DNA of 64,000 bases, taken from Austropuccinia psidii (lineage: Eukaryota > Basidiomycota > Pucciniomycetes > Pucciniales > Sphaerophragmiaceae). The notes below the pieces were generated by a model. It searched no databases, was not told the origin of the DNA, and worked only from the letters and a program-made list of their open reading frames with translations. Within the stretch, counting starts at the first letter, position 1. The number at the start of each line of letters is the position of its first letter. Below, in pieces: positions 1 through 12,200 of this stretch. The position numbers were made by a program, and so were the translations under genes. The stretch spans positions 16,664,564 through 16,728,563 of the forward strand of contig JALGQZ010000009.1 in the NCBI GenBank assembly GCA_023105745.1, given 5' to 3'.

Positions 1-14
1 GTGGGAATCATGAG

Positions 15-3000
15 GTGTTCAATGGCTCTCACTTATTTCCTTCAAGAGCACAATTGTGCACTCTGAATACTAGTGTCAAGAAATCTTTAAAATTTCCTAT
101 TTTCTATTCTCTCTCTAATATTTTCTATAGTATTCTCCTTGATTCTGGTGCCACAAACTCTTCAATTGCAAAGAATTTTGTTCTCAAGTACTCATTGACC
201 AAGTCAGAGCTCCCCGAAAAGATTCCTCTTTTCATTTTGGATTCCAATGAATCCACTTCCCTGTTCATCACCCATTATACCAAGTGGGTTGTTGACTTTC
301 CTTCATTCCCAAGCTTTGAATGGGATTTCTTTATCATAGATTCACCCAAAGGAGAAGACCTCATATTGGGCTATGATTTTCTTTACCATTTTAATTCCAT
401 TAATGATTGGAAAAATGGATTGATCACCTATGATTCTAGTCATAAGGCTTCGAAAGGTATTATTTCTTCTATTAGTAATGACTTTGCCACTGCTGTCAAC
501 AGTGTTGCTCTGGTTGGTGAACTTAAGACACCTTCCCTTCCTCCTTTGGTCCATATCCCTCCCATCATTCCCTCTCAGTCATTACTTCCATTAAGAGATG
601 AAGTCTTCAAAGACATAAAAGATGTTGGAGAACATGTTGCTATATCTTCACTTCATCTCTTTCAAGGGGATATGGACCTTCCTCCTTTATCTTTTCATTC
701 CTCCCTGGAGGAGCAGTGGGATGAGGAGGAAGAGCCAGAAGAAATTGAAACTGTACTGAAGGTAGTCCCTCCTTCTTATCACAAATATTTGGATGTATTC
801 TCCAGGGGGAAAGCAGAGAAACTTGCTCCACAGCGCGCCTGTGATCATCATATCCAACTGGAGGGCCTTCTATCTCCAGTTGGTGTTCTCTCCTCTTTAT
901 CAAAGAATGAGTCAGAAACACTACGGGCCTACATTTCAGAGAATGTAGAGAGAGGTTTCATCAGGCCGAGCTCCTCTTCAACAGGGGCACCTGTCCTTTT
1001 TGTTAAGAAAAAGGATGGTGGCCTTTGTTTTTGTGTTGACTACCGCAAACTTAATGCTGTCACCAGGAAGAACAGGTATCCTGTTCCTCCAATGAATCAA
1101 ATTCTTACCATCTTCAGCGGTGCTACCATCTTCTCCAAGATAGATTTGCATGGTGCTTATAACCTCTTGAGAATCAAAGAGGGGGATGAGCACTTAGCTG
1201 CTTTTAGAACTAAATATGTTAGCTATGAATATTTGGTTATGCCATTTGGCTTGACCAATGCTCCTGCTTCATTCCAGAATCTTGTGAATGATATATTTGA
1301 ATATTTCTTGAATACTTTTGTTGTAGTATACTTAGATGATATTATGGTCTTCTCTAGTTCTCAGGAGGAACATGTCAAACATGTGGCCTCTGTCCTCCAA
1401 ATACTGAGGGACAATAATGTTTTTGCCAGAGCCTCAATGTGTGTATTCCATGCCTCAAGTGTGGAATACTTGGGCTATGTTGTTTCAAGTGAAGGCCTCA
1501 AGATGGATTCTTCCAAAGCTCAGAAAATTCTCAATTGGCCTCAGCCAAAGAAAACCAAGCACTCCAATCTTGCTTTGGCTTTGCCAGCTTTTATCGTCAG
1601 TTCATTAAAAATTATTCCAAAAAAATCTCTGCTCTCACTTCCCTCCTTAGAAAATATTCTCCTTTCATCTTCAATGAGAAAGGTCTTAGTCAGTTTCAAA
1701 TATTCAAAAAAGCTTTCACCACTGCCCCTATCCTATCCCATTTCAATCCTTCTCTACCAACTATTGTAGAGACTGATGCTTCTAATTATGCCTTGGGTAC
1801 TGTACTGAGTCAGGTGAATGACTCAGGAAAGAATCCCATTGTATTTGATAGTTGCAAGCTCCTGCCAGCTGAGCTCAACTATGAAATTCATGACAAGGAG
1901 CTCCTTGGCATAGTTTGGGCTCTCAAGCGCTGGAGATCCTTTCTTCTTTCTCTTGCTGATTCCTTTGAGGACTTGACAGACCACTCTTCCCTTCAATATT
2001 TTATGTCCTCCAAAGTCCTTACTTGCCGTCAAGCCCATTAGGCTGAGTTTCTCTCCAAATTTCATTTCTCTAACACTTACCGCCCAGGCAGACTGGCCAC
2101 TTTACCATATGCCTTGTCACATCGGGACAACATGTACCCAGAGAAGGGGGTGGACTTCATCAGCAAGAATCCTCAAAACTTTCATCAAGTTCTCAAGAAA
2201 AATGAAATTAAAGAGTTAAGATTTTTCTCAATCAAAGCTGAAGTTTTCTCAGATTTAGTTGATTAAATTCAGAAGGAAGTATGGCAAGACAAAGATTATA
2301 AAGAATTTCTCAAGCAATTAGCAAGAGGTGAATCAGTCTCAGATTATACTCTTGAACCTCAAGCCAAATTGTTATTATTCAAAGATAGAGTAGTCATCCC
2401 AAGCAATTATGAACTTCAATTGGATATCCTTCAAAGGTGTCATGACTCACTGTCGGCTGGCCACCCTGGCCAGGAGAAGACCCCCCAAGCTCATCAAGAG
2501 GGATTTTTATTGGGCTGGTATGAATCAAATTATCAAAAACTATGTGTCCTCATGTCAGCAATGTTCAACAAACAAGAACATTCATCATAAGAAATTTGGA
2601 TTACTCAAGCCTCTTCAAATTCCATCTGGTCCTTGGAGTTCACTATCAATGTACTTTATCACTCAATTGCCTCTGCCAAGCAACTTTGATTCAATTTTAG
2701 TAGTGGTAGACAGATTCTCAAAAATGGCAATATATTGTTAATGATAGAGGGTCATTATTTGTTTCATCATTTTGGACTCAATTGTGTCAGCAGCTCAAGA
2801 TATCAATCAAAAGATCTTTCAACTGCCTTTCACCCTGAAACAGATGGACAGACAGAGAGGGTAAATCAGATTCTAGAACAGTATATTTGGATGTATTTCA
2901 GTTACCATCAAGATGACTGGCACACCTGTCTCCATCTGGCTGAATTTGCCTATAATAACGCAGAAAATTCATCAACAAAACAGTAGCCATTTTTCACCAT

Positions 3001-3631
3001 TTATGGAAGGAATCCCAGCTTTGACTCAATTCACATTTCTCAAGATACACCTGCTGGAAACGTATCAACAAAACTCTAATCAGTACAGCAAGCTGTCAAC
3101 AAAGAATTAGAGTCAGCAATAAAGTGTTTTAAGAAGTATGCAGATAGAAATAGAGCATTTCCACCTGATATCCAACCTGCGGACAAAGTATGGCTAGCTT
3201 CCAAGAACATCAAGACAACCAGACCCACCAACAAACCTTCAGAAAGATGGTTGGGACCCTTTGAGGTTCTCAAGAAGATTGGCAGCCATGCATATCACCT
3301 CAAGTTGCCTCAACAATGGAAGTCAGTTCACCCTGTTGTCCATGTGTCCTTGTTAGAACCAGTGAAGCAATCAACTATCCCAAATCAACATCAACTGCCA
3401 CCACCATCAGTAATAGTGGAAGAGCAAGAAGAATGGGAAGTGGCTCAGGTTCTGTATTCAAAACTCAAGAGAGGTACATTATGGTATCTAGTGGAGTGTA
3501 AAGGATTCGATGAAGACCCAGAAAGAACAACTTGGGAACCAGCTTCCAACCTTACTAACTCCCCAGACCTTGTAAAGGATTTTCACACTTTGTATCCAGA
3601 AAAGCCTAGCCCAAATGCCTCAAGAGTTTGA
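15..3631 (+). pseudogene. pol: pol polyprotein of element 1 (PR-RT-RNaseH-IN-chromodomain), broken
   Basis: Retroviral-type aspartic protease (DSGA, about residue 43), RT with the YLDD catalytic box (about 1332-1343), RNase H, integrase with an HHCC finger (CQQC near 2558-2570), and a chromodomain near 3470-3540 (WYLVECKGF...TTWEPASNL). The open frame from 15 continues out of frame after about 1553; RT/RNase H continues in a second frame to a TAG at 2039-2041, and another stop falls at 2263-2265. Near 2738 the integrase core is deleted between its first part and the downstream segment ending in the DGQTERVN motif (about 2845-2865). Such elements reverse transcribe their RNA in cytoplasmic particles, and the chromodomain usually guides integration to heterochromatin. 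This copy is dead. Confidence 0.93.
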
Positions 3632-4052
3632 TTTATGGTGCTTGGTGGGGATTGGAGTTTATGAAAGTAAGTTCCTCTCCTGGCATGCACCTTTAAGGGG
3701 GTATTCTACCCAAATATGTTGTAAGCATCACCTTGGCCACTGTGTGAGAGCTTGTGAGTTTTCTTGGACAGGTTTAGAAGGCCTTGCAACATCAATACCC
3801 TTGAATTTGGACCTTTCATCAAGATATGGGCAAACTCCCTTTTTCCTTCTTTTTCTTTTTCTTTCTTTCACAATTATTATTCCAAATTATTCCATTCAAT
3901 ATTATTCAAGACATTTGTTAGCTCAAATTGATTTATGGCAAAGTTTTCTATTCTCTTATGATGCTTGGTGGGGAGTGGAAGTTATGAAAGTAAGTTCCAT
4001 CTCCTGGTATGCATCTCTGAGGGTTCTACTTGTAAAACAACACCTTGGCCAC
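3630..4052 (+). repeat. Pair of ~110-120 bp direct repeats downstream of pol
   Basis: Segments 3630-3740 and 3930-4052 share the block TGCTTGGTGGGGA, then GGA(G/A)GTT(T)ATGAAAGTAAGTTCC, CTCCTGG(C/T)ATGCA and CACCTTGGCC. The same pair, in the same relative position, is present in the minus-strand sister element (about 9090-9208 and 8790-8893). Both are non-coding by position. They are an old feature of the family and are described again as a finding. Confidence 0.8.
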
Positions 4053-5345
4053 TCTATGAGCATCAAATGTTTGGTTTTGTCTTTTCAGAAAAATTATGGC
4101 CAAAACCAAGCAACTCACCACAAGAAGATCAATCCTCAGAAGATTTATTTATTCTATTTTCTTTACTCTCTTTTTCTCTCAATTCTTTCTTTATTTTTAT
4201 TTCATTTCATTTTCTTTTACTTGTATGATTTATTTTTTATTTCTTGTTTCAAAAGCAGCAGTCATCACTCCCACATCATGTTTGAAGAGTCAATTCATTC
4301 AATAATCAAAGAGAAAAACACTTTTAATGGTAAAGACCAGCTACAGATAATCCTCATCAAAATTTCTTCAAGTCAGCTTTGAACTCATCTTCAAGTCAAG
4401 ATTCAAATCCAAGACCAAGCAAATCATGGAAACATCCGATTGAGCAAGTCAAATATGGCAATTTGAACTTCAAGAACAGAGTGAAGCACAAGAAAATAGA
4501 AGGAGCTATCATCAAAAACTGTTTCATTCGCTAAATTGGCCATTTTAAGGCATTTGCGCATTTTTGCGCATTTGGCACATAATTCCATCAAAACATCTTC
4601 AAATTACCTGAAAAGCCTTCAAACATCAAAAACCAAAGAAAAATAGTGGAATTGATTCATTTTTCACATTTCTGACCAATTCATGTTCAAAACCTTCAAA
4701 ACTTCATTTAATTGCAAAAAATCATCAAATTATGCCATTTTAATCATATTGACATATTTGAGCACTTTTGCGCATTTTGGTGCATTCCTGGCTATTCCTT
4801 TTTCAAAATTATGAAAAATTTCCAAAACAGAAAGTTCAATCAAAGAATCTTCAAAACCTTCAATATCTTGCATTTTGCGCCTTTTGGCCAAAAAAAACCC
4901 ATAAAACAACAATTTGGGGGGAATTCAAGGGACTCTGGAATAGTCCAAAGCAAGAAAAAAAGGCCAATTTTGGCACAACCTCAAAATGAAGACAATTTGA
5001 TGAAAAAGCAGTGGGTTCTTGGGACATAGATCTGAAATCACTTTTTATCATGAGCCATGAGGACACAAGAAAAATTGAGTGAAGAACTCTGGAATGAGAA
5101 GAAGATCAAAAATATAAGAAAAGGGGGAAGTTAAGAAAGTTCAAAGAAGGGGAGAATAATCAGAATAAAGTCAAAGAAGAAGGACCAACAAGTTGTGAAG
5201 ATGGCAGGGTTGAAAATTATGATTTATGAAGGGCAATTATGAGGGATGAAAACTGGGTAATTGGGGGGAAGAAACTTCAGTTGATCTTATCAAAAGTCAC
5301 TATTCTTATGGTGCTCAAAGCTCACCACTTTCAAGAGGGGGGTAA
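4053..5345 (+). other. Non-coding 3' region of element 1 with polypurine tract
   Basis: No supported coding sequence. The stretch is rich in TTCAAAA-like simple sequence and contains TTTGCGCATTT motifs (4551-4570, about 4766-4779) that recur in the solo LTR at 6848-6895. It ends with a purine run at 5333-5342 immediately before the LTR, the expected plus-strand primer (polypurine tract). Confidence 0.7.
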
Positions 5346-6026
5346 TGTCACAGCCATGGAGACAGGCAGGGCATTACCACTCATTACTAATGGAAAATCT
5401 TTCAACACCTAATCAGCAAGGGGTTTCATGGAATATTCACCAAATACGGTTCCAACCCTCAATACAGCTCAATATAGGCAAAACCCAAATACAGGATTCA
5501 CCAAATACAGGCCTTCCTTCAATACAGGTGCAAATATCTGTATTGGATACACCAATACAGTTTCAAATTTCAAATTCAGGGTTCTCAATCATACAATTAT
5601 GGTTTCTCAACACTCAAACTCCAGGCTGGCACTTTCCCACATATACCAGCCCCCTTTGACCCACCTGGCGGTTTCTCCCCCAGTTAATTAAAATATTGGA
5701 TTTATTATTTAATATTATTTTATTAATTATTAAGTTAGTCTTTGCCTTCCCTCACCTGTTCAGTAGAGTCCTGGTGGCCATATCCTTTATTAATCCTTTT
5801 ATCTTTTCTGAACAGGTTGAAACAGTGATACAGGATTATTTGTGGTTGGCTCTTTATTATTCCTTTTCTTTTTCTCTCATATCTTTTAATGCTCATTGTT
5901 TTATGACTAGGAATTTATTCTCTTATTTCATTACTCTTATCAATTGAGTATTTATTCTGATCCCTCCATAAGTAAGTCTTTTCACTGAGTTCCGGGCCCT
6001 CTTCATTTAGAAGAGCCCCTGTGACA
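5346..6026 (+). repeat. 3' LTR of element 1 (681 bp)
   Basis: Starts TGTCACAGCC just after a purine tract and ends CCCCTGTGACA, so the ends are an 8-bp perfect inverted repeat (TGTCACAG/CTGTGACA) in TG...CA form. Internal blocks such as CCCAGTTAATTAA and the GTTGAAACAGTGAT block are shared with the solo LTR at 6568-7999, and the terminal block is shared with the LTR at 14877-15639. Confidence 0.92.
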
Positions 6027-6230
6027 GACTGTTTTGAACATTACAATCCCAGATCTTCAAAATGCCACTATTGCTTTATTTGGAAGAAGCCATTCCACCG
6101 TACTGGGAAGCAAGCTTCAAATGTCAGGAGGTACTTGTGGAGTAAGAAAGATGAGCCTTTTGGAAAAGAGTTCCCAGTTTCTGAGGCCCCTACTCTTTAT
6201 GGTACTTCAGGGTATTCTGCTTGTGAGTGA
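6027..6230 (+). pseudogene. Degenerate BED-type zinc-finger fragment
   Basis: Beginning at the LTR boundary, an open frame encodes about 68 residues with KCHYC followed by RTGKQASNVRRYL and a segment resembling the KHPEEFG part of BED fingers of hAT transposases and derived host proteins. The CxxC is present but the canonical histidines are replaced (RRHL is RRYL here), so zinc binding is probably lost. A strong donor-like GTGAGT lies at 6223-6228, followed by pyrimidine/AG acceptors at 6271-6273 and 6281-6286, so this may be one exon of a larger gene that continued into the next ORF. Family call is by motif only. Confidence 0.55.
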
Positions 6231-6398
6231 AATGATTTTCTTGCTTGAAATGGATACTGATATCTTTATTCAGTGACTGGTTCTAGGAAGGAGGATTTGG
6301 CCAGGTGGACTAATGTTGGAGGGCCCATCTAAGTTGGTGGTAGGCCAATAGAATCCAGCTCAGAAGTCCCAATTTTCAGGATCAACACTGAAGGCATA

Positions 6399-8486
6399 GT
6401 GAAAAGAACAAGACAAATTGCCAATTCCCCACCTGATCTGGATGCTGAAGGTAGTGATGAGTTTGATGGTGAAGAGGTTGAGGTGGTTCCTGATTCTGCT
6501 GGTCATCCATCCAATACTTTCCCTTCACAGCCTCCAGCCAAGAGATTCCAAATTCAATTCATCCCCATGTTACAACCATGGCAATTCACCTCCTTGCATC
6601 CCCGTATGGCATATCAAGCCACAGTCCTTTTATGGCCAATTGGCCATATCCATCACCAGTGGCCAATATGGCCATGTCATCATCTTATGGACCATTCATG
6701 GCCATTTGTCTTTTGGGGCCTTCATGGCCCTTCACCTCAATCCAGAAGCCATAGCGGCAATTTATGCCCAATTGGGTATTTCTGGTCATTTCCCTCAAAA
6801 CCAGGGGAAACGGCCCAAATGGCTGTTTTTGGCCATTTGGGCTCATAATGCGCATTTGCGTACTTTTCACACTTGGCGCATTTGCGCACTTGGACACAAA
6901 GTGTCCAAAAGACACTTTCCCGCCCTTTGGGCCAGTTTTTGGCTCAGAACCCAAAAGTGGCCAAAAACCCCAAAGGACCCAGACACACATTTCCAAGCTC
7001 TGAAGCCATCACATCCATCTTTTTCCCCTCTGCCCTTCCATCTCAAGACCTTTGGACATAATCTTCTTTCCAATGAACCAATATGCCATAAATGATGTTA
7101 TATATCATTATGAATCATTTTTCAACAGCAGTTCAATGGTGGAAATATCAAATGGTCATTTCAATATTCCGACATATCATCACGTCATCAAGGCACCCAA
7201 TCATTCAGCACGCTCATCAAGGCTCAAGAGCAAGTGTTTCAGCGTCAAAGCCCAATCATGCCATCAAGACGTCATTGGATAATTTCATTCAAAGTATTCC
7301 TTCAAGGCAATACTGTTCAACCATTCTCAAGGGATTCAAGAGGCAGTTAATTCAGTTCATTCATTCATTTGTCAAGTGTCAAAGCTCCACTCAATCCATC
7401 TTGGCAACCACCTTCATTTCAGTACATTCTGGATCCACCAAGAACTGTATTTCATTTTCAAGTATGGGAAATTCATTCAACCCATTTCAATTTCAATATT
7501 AGCCAGCTGTATCAATTCACAAAACAATCAATACAGCCTCAAGGATCAATACAGATCAGTTTTCAGCCTGAAGAACTCAAGCTCCCAGCTTTTCACATAT
7601 ACCGGCTACCCTTTCCACCCTGGGGGGTTTTTCCCCAGTTAATTAATATACTTTGATTTTCTTTTATCTTCATTTATCTTATCATTTTGTTAAGTGAAGA
7701 CTGATATTATCAAGTCAGTCATTTAGCACCTTTCCTCTTATTCTTTCTTTGCCTGTCAATGGATATTTGGTGGTCATATCCTTACTAATTCCATTGTTCA
7801 TTTTGGCAGGCTGAAACAGTGATTAAGGACTTTCTTGGTTGGCTCTTTGGCCATTTGGCTTCTCTTTCCTCTTATTGCATCTCATCTTGTACCTGCATAT
7901 TTCTTAGAGCAATTTATTCTTTTGCAGTCTTCCAAGTGAGTTCCCTGATTGCTGAGTGCCAGCCCACTCTTGTATTTCTATCCAAGAGCCCCTGTGACAC
8001 CCCAGTACGCCCAGAACCTTCCAACCCACTTTTGCTACCATTCCTACTTCCATTTCTCCTGCTTCACCACACTCTTCCCACACCAGGCCTGCCTTTAATC
8101 CAGCAGTAAGACCATCCCCCATCCAACAGTCCAGGAACTCACCCCTAGTCACCGCACAACAGCTCCAACCTGTGGCCAGTACCGGTAGAAGAAGAGAAGA
8201 ACTTTCTCCTTTAAGTTTTCCTGCTGCTAAAGTGTCTCAGCATAGGGATCAATGGCCTGTCCGAGTTACCAGAGAAGATCCAAATAACGCAGGTGATAAT
8301 CAGGATGCTGTAGCCAGGTTATTTAGGAGGGTTGATACAAATAGTAGGGAGGTGATTATTTATGCTAATGATAGGACTATTCCAGTGACTGCTTCTGAGG
8401 ATATGGTGGAAACATTTTCCTGGCATGAAGATGAGTTGACACATGATTTCCAGAAAGCTTTTGCCTATTTGGGTAGAGATACCTAG
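6399..8486 (+). pseudogene. Unknown ORF split by a solo LTR
   Basis: An acidic/proline-rich reading frame starts near 6399 (the block SPPDLDAEGSDEFDG) and runs into the LTR inserted at 6568. Dropping 6568-8004 (LTR plus one TSD copy) joins base 6567 to 8005 with the frame preserved, and the frame then stays open to the TAG at 8486, about 216 codons in all. The C-terminal part is compact and mixed-charge (WPVRVTREDPNN to FAYLGRDT); I do not recognise it. It lies downstream of the BED-like fragment and may be its next exon, both being in the same frame with a possible intron between. The insertion certainly interrupts it now. Confidence 0.6.
6568..7999 (+). mobile_element. Solo LTR (1,432 bp) with 5-bp target duplication
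   Basis: Starts TGTTACAACC and ends GCCCCTGTGACA, the same terminal style as the other LTRs of this chromovirus group, and is flanked by CCCCA at 6563-6567 and again at 8000-8004. No internal coding region remains, so it is the product of LTR-LTR recombination. At 1,432 bp it is about twice as long as the 681-bp and 763-bp LTRs nearby. The extra length (about 6600-7400) is rich in TGGCCA palindromes and TTGCGCA motifs. Confidence 0.93.
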
Positions 8487-9270
8487 TTTTGTTTTCCTTG
8501 TTTGTGTTTGGTTTGACTTCTATCCCCTCTCTTATAGCTACTAAAATGAAAAATAAAAAATAATTGGAACCTCCCAATACCTGATTTGGGAGGGGATGCT
8601 GCAGCTTTTTTTAAAAAAAAGAAATAAAAAAATATACAAGTAAAGAAAAGAAAGAAAATTGGAGAAAAAGAGAGTAGAGAAAATAAAATAGAGAAATTCC
8701 TTAGGTTGTCTTTCTTGTGGTGAGTTGCTTGATTTTTGGCCAAGAACTGTATGAAAGATAAAAGCCAAGCATTTGATGCTCACAGAGTTGCCAAGGTGCT
8801 GTTTTACAAGAAGTAGAACCCTCAGGGATGCATACCAGGAGATGGAACTTACTTTCATAACTTCCACTCCCCACCAAGCACCATAAAATAGATAAATCTG
8901 CAATAACTGACCTTGAAGTAATGAATCTCTTGAATAGATATGATTGGCCTAAGCTGGAAGGAATAGAAATATAAGATATAAAAAAAGAAGGAAGGAATTT
9001 GGCCATATCTTGATGAAAGGGCCAAATTCAAGGGTATTGATGTTGCAAGGCCTTCTGACTTTGTCCAAATAATTGACAGGTGCTCACAAAGTGGAAAAGG
9101 TGATGCTTACAGCAACATTTGGGTATAATACCCCCTTCAAGGTGCATGCCAGGAGAGGAACTTACTTTCATAACCTCTTCTCCCCACCAAGAACCATAAA
9201 ATCAAACCCTTGAGGTAATTGGGCCAGGCTTGTCTGGATACAATTAATGGAAATTCTTGACAAGATCTGG
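8487..9270 (-). other. Junction and non-coding 3' region of element 2
   Basis: From 8487 to about 8600 lies flank after the split ORF. From about 8600 upward the sequence is the reverse complement of element 1's 3' non-coding part, including both direct repeats (about 8790-8893 and 9090-9208). No coding sequence is supported. The exact truncation point is uncertain by tens of bases because it lies in an A-rich stretch. Confidence 0.6.
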
Positions 9271-12200
9271 TCAGTTGGTAAGGTTAGAAGCTGGTTCCCA
9301 AGTTGTTCTTTCTGGGTCTTCACAGAATCCTTTCCACTCTACAAGATACCATAATTTACCTCTTTTGAGTTTTGACTCCAGAGCCTGAGCCACTTCCCAT
9401 TCTTCTTGCTCCTCCACTAGAGCTGGTGGTGGTGGCAATTGATTACAATTTGGGATGCTTGACTGCTTGACTGGTTCTAGTAATGACACATGGAATACAG
9501 GGTGAACTGACTTCCATTGCAAAGGCAACTTGAGGTGATAAACATGACTTCCAATCTTCTTAATGAATTCAAAGGGTCCCAGCCGTCTTTCTGAAAGCTT
9601 CTTGGTGGGTCTTGTAGTCTTGATGTTCTTGGAAGCTAGCCATACTTTGTCCCCAGGTTGGAAGTTAGGTGTAATTGACCTATTTCTATCTGCATACTTC
9701 TTGAATCTCCTTATTTCTGACTCTAATTCTTCTTTGACAACTTGCTACACTGATTGGAGCTTTGTTGATAACTTTCCAGCAGGTGAGTCTTGAGAAATAT
9801 GGATTGCGTCAAAGCTGGGATTTCTTCCATAAATGGTGAAAAAAGGGGATTGCTTTGTTGATTAATGTTCTGCATCATTGGAGGAAAATTCAGCCAGAGG
9901 GAGCCAGGTGTGCCAGTTATGTTGATGGTAACTGAAATGCATCCAAAGATACTGTTCTAGAATATGATTCACCCTCTCTGTCTGTCCATCTTTTTTAGGA
10001 TGAAAAGCAGTTGAAAGATCTCTTGATATCTTGAGCTGCTGACATAAACTGGTACAGAATGATGAAACAAATAAAGATCCTCTAGTGATTTTCCATAAGT
10101 TGGAATGAAGATTGCCATTTTTGAGAGCCTGTCAACAACTACTAGAATTTAATCATAGTTGTTTGACAAGGGAAATTGAGTGATAAAGTACATTGATCAA
10201 GAATTCCAAGGAACAGCTGGAATTTAAAGAGGCTTGAGTAATCCAAACTTCTTATGATGAATGTTCTTGTTTCTTGAACATTGCTGACATTGGGACACAT
10301 AGTCCTTAATGAATTGATTCATGCCAGCCCAATAAAATTCCCTCTTGATCAGCTTGAGGGTCTTCTCCTGGCCTGGATAGCCAGCCAATGGTGAGTCATG
10401 ATTCTTTTGAAGAATATTGAGTTGGATTTCTTTATTGCTTGGGATTACCACTCTAGCTTTGAATAATAATAACTTGGCTTGAGGTACAAGAAAATAATAT
10501 GTAACTGATTCACCTCTTGCTAGTTCCTTGAGTATTTCTTTATTGTCTTTGTCTTGCCATACTTCTTTTTGAATCTTGTCAACTAAATCTGAGAATATTT
10601 CCACTTTGATTGAGAATAATCTGACTCTTGAATTCCATCTTGCTTCATTACTTGATAAAAATTCTGAGGATTCTTGCTGATGAAGTCCACTCCACTCTCT
10701 GGGTACATGTTGTCCTGACATGACAAGGCATCTGGTAAAGTGTCCAGCCTGCCTGGGCGGCAAGTGATAGTGAAATGAAACTCAGAGAGAAATTCAGCCC
10801 AATGGGCTTGACGACAAGTAAGAACTTTGAAAGACATAAAATACTGAAGAGGAGAGTGGTCTGTCAACACCTCAAAAGAATTGGAAACAGAAAGAAAAGC
10901 TTTCAAGTGCTTGAGAGCCCAAACTATGCCAAGGAGTTCCTTGTCATGAATTTCATAATTCGGCTCAGTTGGGAGAAGCTTGTGACTGTTAAATGCAATG
11001 GGATGCTTTCCTGAGTCATTCACCCGACTCAGTACAGCATTCAAGGCATAATCAGAAGCATCAGTCTCTGCAATAGTTGCTAGAAAAGGATTCAAATGGC
11101 AAAGGATAGGAGCAGTGGAAAATGCTTCCTTGAGTATTTGAAACTGACTAAGAGCTTCCTCATTGAAGATAAAGGGAGAGTCTTTCCTGAGGAGGGAAGT
11201 GAGAGAAGTGATTTTTTGGAGTAATTTTTAATGAAACAACAATAAAAATTGGCAAATCCAAGAAATGATTGAAGAGCTTTTAAGTCCTCCGGCTGAGGCC
11301 AATTGAGGATTGGCTCAGCTTTTGAAGAATTCATCTTGAGGCCATCACTTGAAACAACATAACCCAAGTATTCCACACTTGAGGCATGGAATATACACTT
11401 GGAGGCTTTGGCAAACAAATTATTGTCTCTCAGTCTTTGGAGGACAGATGCCACATGTTTGACATGTTCCTCCTCAGAACTAGAAAAGACCATAATAACA
11501 TCTAAATAAACTACAACAGAAATATCCATGAAATCTGCAAATATGTCATTCACAAGATTCTGGAAAGAGGCTGGAGCATTGGTAAGGCCAAACGGTGTAA
11601 CCAAATACTCATACCTACCATATTTGGTTCTGAAGGCAGTTAAGTGCTCATCCCCCTCTTTGATTCTCAGGAGATTTTATGCACCATGCAGATCTATCTT
11701 GGAGAAGATAGTGGAACTGTTGAATAAGGTAGGAAGCTGGTTCATAGGAGGAACAGGATACCTGTTCTTCCTAGTGACAGAATTGAGTTTGTGGTAGTCA
11801 ACACACAAACAAAGACCTCAATACTTTTTCTTAACAAAAAGGACAGGTGCTCCTGTTGAAGAGGACCTTGGCCTCATGAAACCTTTCCCTAAATTCTCTG
11901 AAATGTAGGCCTGCAGTGTTTCTGACTCTTGGTTTGATAATGAGTGAATGACACCAAAGGAAGGTAGAACACCCTCCAGTGTGATATGATGATCACAGGC
12001 GTGATGTGGAGCAAGTTTCTCTGCTCTCACCTTGGAAAATACATCAAAATATTGGTGATAAGCAGAAGGGACTACCTTCAACACAGTTTCAATTTCTTCT
12101 GGCTCTTCCTCCTCATCCCACTGCTCCTCCAGGGAGGCATGAAAAGATAAGGGAGGAAGGTCCATATCCCCTTGAAAGAGATGAAGTGAAGATATAGCAA

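Larger units (their letters stand above)
1..6026 (+). mobile_element. Ty3/gypsy chromovirus (element 1), 5' end outside window
   Basis: A decayed LTR retrotransposon entering from the left edge. In order it shows protease, reverse transcriptase, RNase H, integrase and a C-terminal chromodomain, then about 1.7 kb of non-coding DNA, a purine tract (5333-5342) and a 681-bp 3' LTR. Domain order RT-RNaseH-IN is Ty3/gypsy, and the chromodomain places it among chromoviruses. Frameshifts, stops and an internal deletion make it non-functional. It is closely related to the minus-strand copy at 8600-15639. The 5' LTR and gag lie outside the window, so its target duplication cannot be checked. Confidence 0.95.

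Noticed and set aside
3615..4382. 255-aa ORF downstream of the element 1 chromodomain
   Set aside because: Covers the non-coding direct-repeat region and low-complexity F/L/S-rich sequence; no domain.
6399..7095. ORFs 6399-6848, 6418-7095 and others across 6568-7999 as genes
   Set aside because: Beyond 6567 they read into the solo LTR; only the part outside the LTR is considered coding.
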